Assembly (NCBI GenBank): GCA_964575975.1
Contig: CAZNTU010000170.1
Coordinates: 1-12,078 of the forward strand
DNA from: G963674505 sp964575975
GTDB lineage: Bacteria > Desulfobacterota > Desulfobacteria > Desulfobacterales > SKZT01
DNA: 12,078 bases
Direction of reading: 5' to 3'
The position numbers and the translations under genes are program-made. Under the pieces are notes generated by a model, which saw nothing but the letters and a program-made list of their open reading frames with translations, was not told where the DNA came from and made no database searches. This document shows positions 1-7,344 of the stretch, one piece after another. Within the stretch, counting starts at the first letter, position 1, and every line of letters starts with the position of its first letter.

Positions 1-26
1 ATTCTATCGAAGAAAGGAAGTCGGGT

Positions 27-2078
27 ATGTTCAGGTCCAAATCGTCGGTTTTTCAGAGTGTCGTATTGGTTTTAATGTTTTTTTCATATGTTCCGAACGC
101 TTTTGCGGATAACGATTCTTCCCGAACATATAGTTTGGAAGAAATCACGGTTACGGCGGACAAAAGGGAGGAAAATATACAGGAAGTGCCTTCACCGATA
201 ACGGCTTTCACCGAAACGGATCTCGAAGACGCCGGTGTCACGGATATAGGCGATGTCATCAGGCTTGTGCCGAATATGACCTTCGGCCACACTTTTCTCG
301 GCAACGAGGCGATATTCAGGGGCATCGGCTACAGTCAGTTTACCTACAAGAACCCGGTGACCATCTACATCGACGGCATTCCCTACGATCACGTTTACAG
401 TTTCGACGCGGACCTTCTCAGTATCGATCGGGTCGAGGTGTTGAGGGGATCCCAGGGGGCGCTGTACGGCAAGAACGCCATCGGCGGCATCATAAACGTA
501 ATATCGAAAAAGCCGGGAAATACCTACGAAGGGCGATGCGGCGCAGAGTTTGCGGAAAATGAAACCTACGGTGCTAAAGCATACGTAAACGGGCCTGTCG
601 TTCAAGACCGACTTTTTTTCGGAATTTCGGGCTCGTGGCGTGAAACCGGCGGCTTTATGAAAAACGATTATCCCGGCGAAGACTATTTTGACGACAATCG
701 CTCGCTCAGGACCAAAGCACTGCTCAGGTGGGTGCCGACGGATCGCCTTGAAATGGATTTTCATGCCGGCTTCGGCCACCTGCGCAACGATAACGGATCG
801 GTGATCTCCGACGAGGACGTCCGTTATCGCGACATCAGGGACCCCGACGACAAATTCGAGACCGACATTGCCAATATGGCGTTAAATCTCGCCTATGCAT
901 TGGATCGCGCGACTTTCCGGTCGGTATCCACGTACAGCGACACCGAGGTGGATGTGAGACAGAACCTGAACTATTATACCTCGTCCCCGGCCTGGATCGG
1001 AATTCATAACACGGACCGCCAGTCTTTTTCGCAGGAATTCCGCTTTCAATCGAACGAAGACGCCGACGGTCTGAAATGGACCGGGGGGATTTATTATTCC
1101 TTTGAAAAAGAGGATATCAACGAATCGGGAAGTATTTTCACTTCCACGACAGGGGACTATCCAGGATGCACCGAAGACGAGACCGTGTCCGTTTTCGGGC
1201 AGATCACGATGCCGTTGACTCAAAAAATCAGTTTTACCGCCGGATCGCGATACGAGTACACCCACAAGGAACTCGAACAGCGGTACGTGAAAACCCGGAC
1301 GGACACCGGCGAGTTGCTGGCGTCCTCCGGGTACGATATCGACGAAGACTGGGGCGCCTTTCTTCCCAAGGGAATTCTGTCCTGGACTCTTACCGAAGAC
1401 GCCATGATTTTCGCTAGCGTCTCCAAAGGGTATCTCGCGGGAGGCCTGAACGCATATGAATTAGAAAAAGAGCGAGCGAAGTTTGACGAACAGGTCTTGA
1501 TCGATTACCAATTCGGCGCAAAAACATCATGGCTGGGAGGCAAACTGTTTCTAAATGCGACCTTGTTTTACATGGATATTAAGGATATGCACGTGTACAC
1601 CATGCCCCAGCCCTATGTCTTTGTCGCTAGCAACGCGGCCGAAGCCCACAGCCAAGGCGTCGAGATCGAGGCGAGGGTCAGACCGACGAAGGGGCTGGAC
1701 CTCGCCGCGCAACTCGGCTGGATCGATACCGAGTATGACGATTACGGAAATTTCTCCGGGAACGAGATTCAGCGGACGCCGAAGTATACCTTGAATCTGG
1801 CGGCCCAGTACCGGCATGATTCGGGCATATTTGAGCGTGTTGAAATGAAAGGCGACGGAAAAACCTACTATAACGAGGCCAATACCGTGAAACAGAATGG
1901 ATTTGAAGTCTTCGACGCAAGAATCGGTTACGAAGGCTATAACTGGGAGGCATATCTTTACGTAGAGAACCTCTTAGACGAAGAATATTTCAGTTACGGC
2001 CGCTATACCGGCATCGGCCCTATAATGTCGGTGGGCACTCCACGTACCTTCGGTGTTGTTGCCGCAGTAGAATTTTAA
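27..2078 (+). CDS. TonB-dependent outer-membrane receptor
   Basis: A complete 683-residue TonB-dependent receptor that should import a chelated metal, cofactor or similar small ligand across the outer membrane using TonB/ExbBD energy. Residues 1-27 form a signal peptide with likely cleavage after AFA. A TonB-box-like segment (EEITVTADKRE, about 38-48) leads into the plug domain at about 50-165, which contains the typical IDRVEVLRGSQGALYGKNAIGG stretch near 133-154. The rest is the beta barrel, with the terminal signature VENLLDEEY and a final aromatic Phe. Length is normal for the family. The ATG follows a GAAAGGAAG ribosome-binding site. The ligand cannot be read from sequence. No uptake ABC transporter or TonB gene is visible, and upstream control lies outside the window. 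The gene is separated by 448 bp from the next plus-strand gene and is unlike the receptor remnant at 8394-8714. Confidence 0.95.
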   Translation: MFRSKSSVFQSVVLVLMFFSYVPNAFADNDSSRTYSLEEITVTADKREENIQEVPSPITAFTETDLEDAGVTDIGDVIRLVPNMTFGHTFLGNEAIFRGIGYSQFTYKNPVTIYIDGIPYDHVYSFDADLLSIDRVEVLRGSQGALYGKNAIGGIINVISKKPGNTYEGRCGAEFAENETYGAKAYVNGPVVQDRLFFGISGSWRETGGFMKNDYPGEDYFDDNRSLRTKALLRWVPTDRLEMDFHAGFGHLRNDNGSVISDEDVRYRDIRDPDDKFETDIANMALNLAYALDRATFRSVSTYSDTEVDVRQNLNYYTSSPAWIGIHNTDRQSFSQEFRFQSNEDADGLKWTGGIYYSFEKEDINESGSIFTSTTGDYPGCTEDETVSVFGQITMPLTQKISFTAGSRYEYTHKELEQRYVKTRTDTGELLASSGYDIDEDWGAFLPKGILSWTLTEDAMIFASVSKGYLAGGLNAYELEKERAKFDEQVLIDYQFGAKTSWLGGKLFLNATLFYMDIKDMHVYTMPQPYVFVASNAAEAHSQGVEIEARVRPTKGLDLAAQLGWIDTEYDDYGNFSGNEIQRTPKYTLNLAAQYRHDSGIFERVEMKGDGKTYYNEANTVKQNGFEVFDARIGYEGYNWEAYLYVENLLDEEYFSYGRYTGIGPIMSVGTPRTFGVVAAVEF

Positions 2079-2526
2079 CACCTCTCCGCTGTTTAAAGAG
2101 TGCATCGATAATGCAGAAGAAAGGAAAGATCACGCGGACTGGAACGAGGTTTGTAAAAACGCGAGTGCCGGCTTTCTCCGAGGCGATGGGATCGAATTGC
2201 GCCAGATCCTGGGACAATGACGAATCGCCCTCCCTATCCACACGAATACTCGATTGCCCGTCCCGACCGATTTTCCGTTGACAAAAACGACGTTTTCAGT
2301 TCTATAGTACGCAAGTTTCGGTTGATCGTCGCAAGCGGGGAGATTCTGCGAGACAGTTTCGAACTCGTCGCTTGTCTCGGTACGACGATTTTGGATGTAT
2401 TTGTTGAATTGGAAGGGCCTCGTTCGGAAAAAACTCGAATCCAAACCTTTCGACGTTTATTCTGGAAAAGGCGCTTTTTTATGATAACGATTCAATATTT
2501 GTCGATGCTTTAACAGGAAATGGAAG
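2079..2526. other. Intergenic region, no convincing gene
   Basis: This 448-bp gap follows the TonB receptor. It holds a short inverted repeat (TGCAT-N5-ATGCA, 2101-2115) with no U-tract, so no clear terminator for the receptor. A plausible promoter for the downstream nucleotidyltransferase pair is listed separately. Short open frames exist on both strands, but none has a good ribosome-binding site or a recognisable product. One plus frame ending at 2220 has a protein-like composition but no start codon. Confidence 0.6.
2278..2308 (+). promoter_or_regulatory. Candidate sigma70 promoter with embedded inverted repeat
   Basis: TTGACA (2278-2283) and TATAGT (2303-2308) form a near-consensus pair with a 19-bp spacer, slightly longer than ideal. 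The spacer contains the inverted repeat AAAAC-GAC-GTTTT (2284-2296), which could be a repressor operator. It lies about 220 bp upstream of the AbiEii-like gene, the only plus-strand unit it could serve here. Function is inferred from sequence match only. Confidence 0.4.
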
Positions 2527-3204
2527 ATGGACAAATACAACCGCACTGTTAAAGAAGTCCTTGAAACAATTAGTGATCGATGCCCTCGCTTGGTCCGCAC
2601 CTGCTATTGGGCGGGCACATCGGCAATATCCATCGAGGAACTCGGTCACAGAACGTCTTTCGACATCGATTTTCACACGCATCGAGCGTTACAGGACGTT
2701 CGACCTATTCTTGCGGAAATGAAACGAAATTTCCCCAATCAATTCAAGCTCGTCACGCCACCGGACGAATTCGGTTCGGGCTTCAGAGGAATACTTCAAT
2801 TGCCAAACGGGGAGCATATCGCCATCGAAGTATTGTCCAATTTCGAGGATGTCCCGTTCGATGAATTGACAGCATCCAAAACCGTCCCGCGCGTGAAAAG
2901 GATTACCCTGTCGAAATACATAGCAGACAAAGTCCAGTGCGTCGCCGAGCGGGCAGAGGCGCGAGATCTTGTAGATATCCTCGCCGTTATAGATAAATAT
3001 CCGGAGATGAAACAAAACATAATAAGAAATCTGCTTGATCAAGACCTCCTGTTGCTTGCAGAGCGACTTCTCGGATGGAGCGACGACTCGATCGCGGACG
3101 ATTTGGCGGCATATCCGGACGTCAAGCCTCGGCAGGCTATCGAAGCTCGCGATCTTCTTCTCACGTGGGTGAAAGAGATTTCGCATCGAGGCAGGATTGA
3201 ATGA
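2527..3204 (+). CDS. AbiEii-like nucleotidyltransferase
   Basis: A 225-residue member of the AbiEii/DUF1814-like nucleotidyltransferase group, whose best-known members are the toxins of type IV toxin-antitoxin and phage-abortive systems. The N-terminal nucleotide-binding motif is WAGTSAIS (28-35), in place of the usual GGTAL. It is followed by SFDIDFHT (44-51), supplying the two metal-binding aspartates D46 and D48, and a third carboxylate is likely E101 in IAIEVL. The late motif, K135 followed by R145-RDLVDI, matches the family's K...R..RD..D pattern. All key residues look intact, so it is probably active. The start follows AACAGGAAATGGAAG. It overlaps the next gene by ATGA, implying coupled translation. 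The canonical AbiEi antitoxin is absent upstream; the partner lies downstream. Nucleotidyltransferase fold is well supported; a toxin role is inference. Confidence 0.85.
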   Translation: MDKYNRTVKEVLETISDRCPRLVRTCYWAGTSAISIEELGHRTSFDIDFHTHRALQDVRPILAEMKRNFPNQFKLVTPPDEFGSGFRGILQLPNGEHIAIEVLSNFEDVPFDELTASKTVPRVKRITLSKYIADKVQCVAERAEARDLVDILAVIDKYPEMKQNIIRNLLDQDLLLLAERLLGWSDDSIADDLAAYPDVKPRQAIEARDLLLTWVKEISHRGRIE

Positions 3205-3527
3205 AAAAAAACTTTACATATGTCACCGAGACGGATTTCGCCGAATGCCGTCTCGATTCCGGCGTTGTTGTCAGACTGCCTGTCGTGCCGGGAATTCTCA
3301 AGCACCCTTCCGTCGATCTACTGCGACAATTGCTCCAAAATCCCTCGGTTGCTCGCAAGTACACGAAAGAGGCCTTGCGCGTTGCCCCCTGGCAAGTTCT
3401 GCGAGAATTCCCCTATGACTGGCTCAAGCTTCAAATCGAAGCGGCAAATATCCGACCCTCGCGTAAAAGGGCCATTCTTTTCATGATCTCGGACGACGAA
3501 GAAAATGGCGTTATTGGATATTCTTAG
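3201..3527 (+). CDS. Hypothetical partner of AbiEii-like protein
   Basis: A 108-residue protein I do not recognise. Its ATG overlaps the stop codon of the nucleotidyltransferase gene (ATGA), so the two are almost certainly co-translated. It has no signal peptide or membrane segment. It is mixed in charge, with a basic central part around KYTKEALRVAPWQVLREFPYDWLKLQ and an acidic tail (SDDEEN). By position it could be the cognate antitoxin or regulator, but it does not show the winged-helix layout of AbiEi and it follows rather than precedes the enzyme. Its stop lies 4 bp from the stop of the convergent methyltransferase gene, with no visible terminator between. Confidence 0.75.
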   Translation: MKKNFTYVTETDFAECRLDSGVVVRLPVVPGILKHPSVDLLRQLLQNPSVARKYTKEALRVAPWQVLREFPYDWLKLQIEAANIRPSRKRAILFMISDDEENGVIGYS

Positions 3528-3531
3528 GTGT

Positions 3532-4251
3532 TTACGCGGAACCATTTTCGACATTTTCAACCCATCGGCAATCCTTCCACGGCTTTTTTCGCGCTTCGAT
3601 GCCGGCCCGAAGTAAGTATCCGTCGTCCCGGTCGAAAAAAGCATCGATTCGGAACCCGGCTTCGACGAAGATTCTTCGCATTTCCTGATAAGGCGGAATG
3701 CGATCTCCCTCGACAGGCCCGCCCAGCTTTCGGTGCAATTGGTTCAGAATTCGGCTTCCCTGCGTGTGGGCGACCGCCAGAACGCCGGAGCTTCGCAGGA
3801 CGCGATTGAAAAACCGCAGCGTTTCGACTTTGTCGTCGAAATGAGGGAAGACGCACAGGCAGAATACGACATCGAAGCAGCGCGGGGGAAAGGGGATGTT
3901 TTGGACGGGAGTTCGCAGAATCCGAACGTTGGGCAGTTTCCCGACACGCAGACGACACGCTTCGACCATTTTGGGGCTTGTATCGACGGCCACGACTTCG
4001 CCGTCCGGCCCTACGCGCCCGGACAGTTTTATCGTGAATCGCCCGGTTCCGCATCCCGGCTCCAGCACTCTATTCCCCTTTTCCACGCCGGCGAGGTCCA
4101 AAAATCGGTCCAGCTTGCGATGCTTCTCGTCCGAATATTCGTGGAAAGCCCAATCCTCCGCGGAGGAACGGTCGAAAAAAGCCTGCTTTTCATTGCCGTT
4201 CGCGAAGAATCGAGGACTCTCCTGCCGATTGCAAACCGTTTTTTCTCTCAT
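3532..4251 (-). CDS. Class I SAM-dependent methyltransferase
   Basis: A 239-residue cytosolic methyltransferase with a Rossmann fold. Motif I is VLEPGCGTG (62-70), the acidic ribose-binding position is in VVAVDTSP (86-93), and a later core strand is FDVVFCLCVFPHF (126-138). A C-terminal segment (LHRKLGGPVEGDRIPP, about 172-187, then EMRRIFVEAGF) resembles small-molecule methyltransferases of the COG2226 type. The substrate is unknown. I chose the ATG at 4251 because GGAGGGA lies 6 nt upstream; a TTG at 4266 would lie upstream of that site and is unlikely. It is the last gene of the minus-strand block, 63 bp after the FmdE/zinc-ribbon gene, so the two are probably co-transcribed and may act on the same cofactor or metallophore (inference). 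Confidence 0.9.
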   Translation of the reverse strand: MREKTVCNRQESPRFFANGNEKQAFFDRSSAEDWAFHEYSDEKHRKLDRFLDLAGVEKGNRVLEPGCGTGRFTIKLSGRVGPDGEVVAVDTSPKMVEACRLRVGKLPNVRILRTPVQNIPFPPRCFDVVFCLCVFPHFDDKVETLRFFNRVLRSSGVLAVAHTQGSRILNQLHRKLGGPVEGDRIPPYQEMRRIFVEAGFRIDAFFDRDDGYLLRAGIEARKKPWKDCRWVENVENGSA

Positions 4252-4314
4252 TTCCGATCCCTCCAATGTTTTTCAAGTCGTGCCGTCGAATCTCGAGATT
4301 TCCGCTCGGCGCGC

Positions 4315-5280
4315 CTAGTGAAGCCGGTATAAAGCGCAGCCGGTCTTCATATTCTTGAAGCAATGCATGCAATAGACTTCGCCTTCGCGACTTATCGCCC
4401 GACTCTTAAGGACAGCCTCTCCGCAGCTTATGCATGTCAGCAGAACGCTTGGCGTTTCGAAGGCATCCGAATTCGGTTCGACTATCTCCACGGAAAAAAC
4501 GCTTTCCGGACCCATTCCAAGCAGCAGTTTCACCCGATCGTCCTGGAGCGCCTGGAAACGCACGACATCCTCGAACACGGCCCGGTCGGCCATGATTTTT
4601 CGCTCGAGTCCTTCGTATTCTTCCTCGTCGCCGTATCGCAACTCCTTCAGGGACAGCCTGAACCCGCTTTTGTCGTTTTTGCGCCAAAGCGTGTAGCCGT
4701 GCTTGCCGTAGTCCACGATTCGCAGGCGCTGGTTGCCCACGGTGGCCCCCAGCATGATTTGTATCGCGTCCAGAGCGGAAGTGCCGTTTTCCGCCAAGAC
4801 CGAAATGACTCCATTGGATTCCCCGTCCGTCCGCAGAAGCTTCCCGGCGTATTCGCAGAACTTGCAGCCTATCGCAAGGTCCGGGCACAGGTGGCCGTGG
4901 AAATCCACTATCCGTTTAAGGGCCATGTTCAAAAGCATCCTTCGTTCCTCCCTGTAAAGGGCCATTAGTTCGTGATCGCAAAAGATCCGAAAACCGAGAA
5001 TCCAATTTCCCTCGTGCAAGACGCTTCTTCGGTCGAACCCGTAATAATGGAAATAGACAAAGAAAACCTGGCCGTTTTCCACCTTCAGCAAATACGCGTT
5101 AGGCGGGAATTCCATCCCGGTCCTGAACCGTCCCAACACCTCGCCCACCCTGTGCTTGTCGCCCCCGAACACGAAAGAAACAGGGGCTTGCCTGGCGTTG
5201 TCGAAATCCAGGACGACCTTTTTCTGAATATACTCGACCAGATCGTATCCAATGGATCTCAATGCCGTTGTTTTATCCAT
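4315..5280 (-). CDS. FmdE-family protein with C-terminal zinc ribbon
   Basis: A cytosolic 321-residue protein of the FmdE family, named for a protein of molybdenum/tungsten formylmethanofuran dehydrogenase operons but common in bacteria that lack methanogenesis. Counting from this ATG, residues 1-115 form an N-terminal region I do not recognise. The FmdE signature VDFHGHLCPDLAIG lies at about 125-138, with the His/Cys ligand set HGHLC. A treble-clef or zinc-ribbon finger CxxC...CxxC (CISC, CMHC) lies at about 283-307. The first possible start in frame is TTG at 5286, but ATG at 5280 has AAAGGGA at normal spacing. It is preceded by a structured leader ending in a terminator only about 20 nt before the start. 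The exact biochemical role of bacterial FmdE proteins is not settled; a metal or molybdopterin link is from family context. Confidence 0.88.
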   Translation of the reverse strand: MDKTTALRSIGYDLVEYIQKKVVLDFDNARQAPVSFVFGGDKHRVGEVLGRFRTGMEFPPNAYLLKVENGQVFFVYFHYYGFDRRSVLHEGNWILGFRIFCDHELMALYREERRMLLNMALKRIVDFHGHLCPDLAIGCKFCEYAGKLLRTDGESNGVISVLAENGTSALDAIQIMLGATVGNQRLRIVDYGKHGYTLWRKNDKSGFRLSLKELRYGDEEEYEGLERKIMADRAVFEDVVRFQALQDDRVKLLLGMGPESVFSVEIVEPNSDAFETPSVLLTCISCGEAVLKSRAISREGEVYCMHCFKNMKTGCALYRLH

Positions 5281-5595
5281 AGTCAATCCCTTTCTTTGCC
5301 TTTAAAAAAGAAAGCCGCGAAGAATGCCGTCCATACTCGGCTGCAAGCCTTCGTGGCTTTTTCGTTGAATCCACTTTCATTCGGGCTGCCTTTGCCATGC
5401 GAGTCTCGCGCTTCCCGCGTTCGTTTCTTCGCAAAGGTGCCGTTTTTCAAAGTTCGCAAATCGAACAGGCGACGGAAGCGGGAAAAAGCCACCCGCTTCC
5501 GTCGAAAGAAAAGGGGAATACGGCGCGAAGGAACGGCCTGGGGAAGGGATGGCAACGCGCCGCATCCCCATTCTTTCAACAAAGCCAATAACGTT
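5281..5595 (-). promoter_or_regulatory. Structured leader upstream of FmdE/zinc-ribbon gene
   Basis: A gene-free stretch of 315 bp between hldD and the FmdE gene, with dense secondary structure in minus-strand order. First is a 10-bp stem with one G-U pair (ATGCGGCGCG at 5565-5556 with CGCGCCGTAT at 5527-5518). Next is a perfect 13-bp stem with a 9-nt loop (5504-5470). A direct repeat of TTTGCGAA follows, and finally the terminator described separately. No convincing promoter was found. The first hairpin is followed by a pyrimidine tract and may end hldD. The whole stretch has the size and layout of a regulatory leader RNA, but I cannot assign a class. Confidence 0.5.
5301..5360 (-). terminator. 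Intrinsic terminator/attenuator before FmdE gene
   Basis: On the minus strand the arm AAAGCCACGAA (5360-5350) pairs with TTCGCGGCTTT (5321-5311) with one A/C mismatch, encloses a smaller GCCG/CGGC hairpin, and is followed by CTTTTTT. Its 5' arm shares 13 identical bases with the terminator at 10122-10170. The U-tract ends about 21 nt before the ATG at 5280, so it acts ahead of the gene rather than simply ending the hldD transcript. The CTTTCTTT of the tail can also pair with AAAGAAAG at the ribosome-binding site, an alternative fold. The plus-strand copy also has a T-run, so it may work in both directions. Confidence 0.65.
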
Positions 5596-6639
5596 TCAGG
5601 CGACTTTCGGGCCATCGCGAACCCGGAACTCCATCTCGCTTTGCTCCGAAAAGGCCTTCAAGCATTGAAGGTATGGATTTTTTTTCGCCAAATGGTTCGC
5701 GACATAATCCTCCACGGCTTCCTCCAAAGACCGGAATTTCAAAGGGCAACCGGTTTTCGCCAATTTTTCCGTATCGGCGCGCGAAAAATACTGGTAGCAG
5801 TCGCGCAAGTCTTCGGGCATGTCAACGTAATCGATCTTCGGCGAACGGTCCATCGCGGAGAAGAGCGCCATTGCGAGGTCGTTCCAGGTTCGCGCGACGC
5901 CCGTTCCCAGGTTGAAAAGCCCGTTGACATTTTCATGGGTCAGCAGCCACCACATCGCCTCCGTGCAGTCCTTTACATACACGAAATCCCTCGCCTGCCC
6001 CCCGTCCGGATACTCTTGCCTGCATGATTTGAACAGCCCGATCCGCCCCGTTTCCGAAATCCGACGAAAGCCTTTGAATACGAGGCTGGCCATCTCTCCC
6101 TTGTGATATTCGTTGGGACCGAACACGTTGAAGAACTTCAATCCGGCGATCTTTTCGAAAAGACCGTCGCGTTCGGCGCGCAGATCGAAAAGGTGTTTCG
6201 AGTATCCGTAGGGGTTCAGCGGGCGAAGCGAACGAAGGTCGCACTCGTCCGAAAAACCGTTTTCCCCGTTTCCGTAGGTGGCGGCGCTGCTGGCGTAAAC
6301 GAAGCGAACTTTGCGCGCGGCGGCCCAATGCGCCAGGATCTGGGTATATCGATAATTGTTTTCCACGAGATAATCGACGTCGCGAACGGTCGTGCTCGAA
6401 CACGCGCCCATATGCACTATCGCTTGCGGTTCGAATTCCAGGCTGTCGGAGACGATTTTTTCGATGAACGCGTCCTTGTGCAGATAATCCGAAAACCGCA
6501 GTCCCGCCAGGTTCTTCCACTTGTCGCCCTTGGCCAGCGCATCGACGATCAGAATGTCGTCTATCCCTTCCCTGTTGAGCTTTTCGACGAAGGCGCTTCC
6601 GATAAATCCCGCGCCTCCGGTGACGATCGCTTTCTTCAC
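5596..6639 (-). CDS. hldD: ADP-L-glycero-D-manno-heptose 6-epimerase
   Basis: HldD (RfaD) converts ADP-D-glycero-beta-D-manno-heptose to the L,D form used for the LPS inner core. The 347-residue protein is an extended SDR enzyme. It has the NADP-binding GGAGFIGS (8-15), catalytic SSAATYG (117-123) and the YGYSK motif (Y144, K148), with the HldD-typical stretches ACSSTT, NNYRYT and FFNVFGPNEYHKGEMAS. I chose the GTG at 6639, which encodes the first residue of KKAIVTGG and has AAAGGAG just upstream. The longer open frame to 6822 would add 61 unrelated residues and overlap the neighbouring gene. It is slightly longer than typical (about 310-330), with extra residues at the C terminus. It follows the protease-like gene by 97 bp and may be a passenger in that transcript. 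Confidence 0.93.
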   Translation of the reverse strand: MKKAIVTGGAGFIGSAFVEKLNREGIDDILIVDALAKGDKWKNLAGLRFSDYLHKDAFIEKIVSDSLEFEPQAIVHMGACSSTTVRDVDYLVENNYRYTQILAHWAAARKVRFVYASSAATYGNGENGFSDECDLRSLRPLNPYGYSKHLFDLRAERDGLFEKIAGLKFFNVFGPNEYHKGEMASLVFKGFRRISETGRIGLFKSCRQEYPDGGQARDFVYVKDCTEAMWWLLTHENVNGLFNLGTGVARTWNDLAMALFSAMDRSPKIDYVDMPEDLRDCYQYFSRADTEKLAKTGCPLKFRSLEEAVEDYVANHLAKKNPYLQCLKAFSEQSEMEFRVRDGPKVA

Positions 6640-6736
6640 GGAGCCGTCTCCTTTTTTTTCGTTTCTTCGGCAAAGGCGACAAAGCCAGGCAGGTCCATTT
6701 CCCCCCGAAAAACGGAAATTATGGCGGACGATCTCT

Positions 6737-7267
6737 TCATGCGGCAAATCCCCCCAGCGTCGGTATACGGACGAAACGCGACACTCCCAGAGCCTTTTCG
6801 TGCAGGAAATCGCCGTCGACAAGCTTTTGCTTTATCATGCTCGCAGTCCTCCGGACAGCCTTTTGCGCTTGCCTGGACAATCCGTATCCCTCGGTCGCCA
6901 GCGGTTCGACCCAGAAAAACAAAAGTTCCCGAGGCAACCCGCCCGCGAGGTCCGCTCTCAGGATGGCGTGCGATAAAAATTCGATCTCCCGGCGATCGCA
7001 CGCCATCCAATCCGAATGTTCCAGAAAGACACTGTAAGTCCAAACGTGAAGCATCCCCGGATTTCCGCCGAAAGGAAAGGCGCCGACGACGACCGCCAAG
7101 TCCGAGCCGTACAAAAGTCCCCCGGCCCATCGGGGATCCTCGCCGAAATAGCCTATGAAAACGTCGTCGTCCAGAGGCTCCCGTCCCAGGGATTCCAGAA
7201 CGTGGAAACCCGCCCCGAAATCCCCCATGAAAAGGTCGCCCAATCCTATGATCGAAACTCTCCTCAT
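6737..7267 (-). CDS. Hydrogenase-maturation-protease-like protein
   Basis: A 176-residue cytosolic protein with the fold signature of HycI/HybD-type endopeptidases, which bind nickel in the hydrogenase large subunit and cut its C-terminal tail. The N-terminal pattern IIGLGDLFMGDFGAGFHVLE (6-25) aligns with the family's GxGNxLxxDDGxG. LAVVVGAFPFGGNPGML (58-72) aligns with the strand that normally carries DA. FFWVEPLATEGYGLS (117-131) matches the family's late GLS segment. However, the three nickel ligands known from E. coli HybD (E16, D62, H93) appear replaced by F, G and probably W. It may be a non-catalytic relative with a different role. I chose the ATG at 7267, since the longer frame to 7471 would overlap the upstream gene and precede the conserved start. 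The ribosome-binding site (GAAGGG) is modest. Confidence 0.8.
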   Translation of the reverse strand: MRRVSIIGLGDLFMGDFGAGFHVLESLGREPLDDDVFIGYFGEDPRWAGGLLYGSDLAVVVGAFPFGGNPGMLHVWTYSVFLEHSDWMACDRREIEFLSHAILRADLAGGLPRELLFFWVEPLATEGYGLSRQAQKAVRRTASMIKQKLVDGDFLHEKALGVSRFVRIPTLGGFAA

Positions 7268-7344
7268 CTTGCCCTTCGATTTTTTTCCAAACTTCGCAAC
7301 GGTAACGGACCGATTTTCCGGAAAATCGAAAAAAGCGAAAATCG

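Noticed and set aside
2080..2220. Plus-strand frame of about 43 codons with protein-like composition (LFKECIDNAEERKDHADW...)
   Set aside because: It has no start codon or ribosome-binding site and I recognise no family; it could be a remnant, but support is too weak to annotate.
2217..2513. 98-residue plus-strand open frame before the AbiEii-like gene
   Set aside because: It contains the candidate promoter, lacks a ribosome-binding site and shows no recognisable motif.
5283..5615. 110-residue minus-strand open frame between hldD and the FmdE gene
   Set aside because: It runs through the hairpins and terminator, overlaps the hldD end and has a composition unlike a real protein.
5596..6822. 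Longer 408-residue version of HldD
   Set aside because: The extra 61 residues have no family similarity and overlap the protease-like gene; a GTG with AAAGGAG fits the conserved N terminus exactly.
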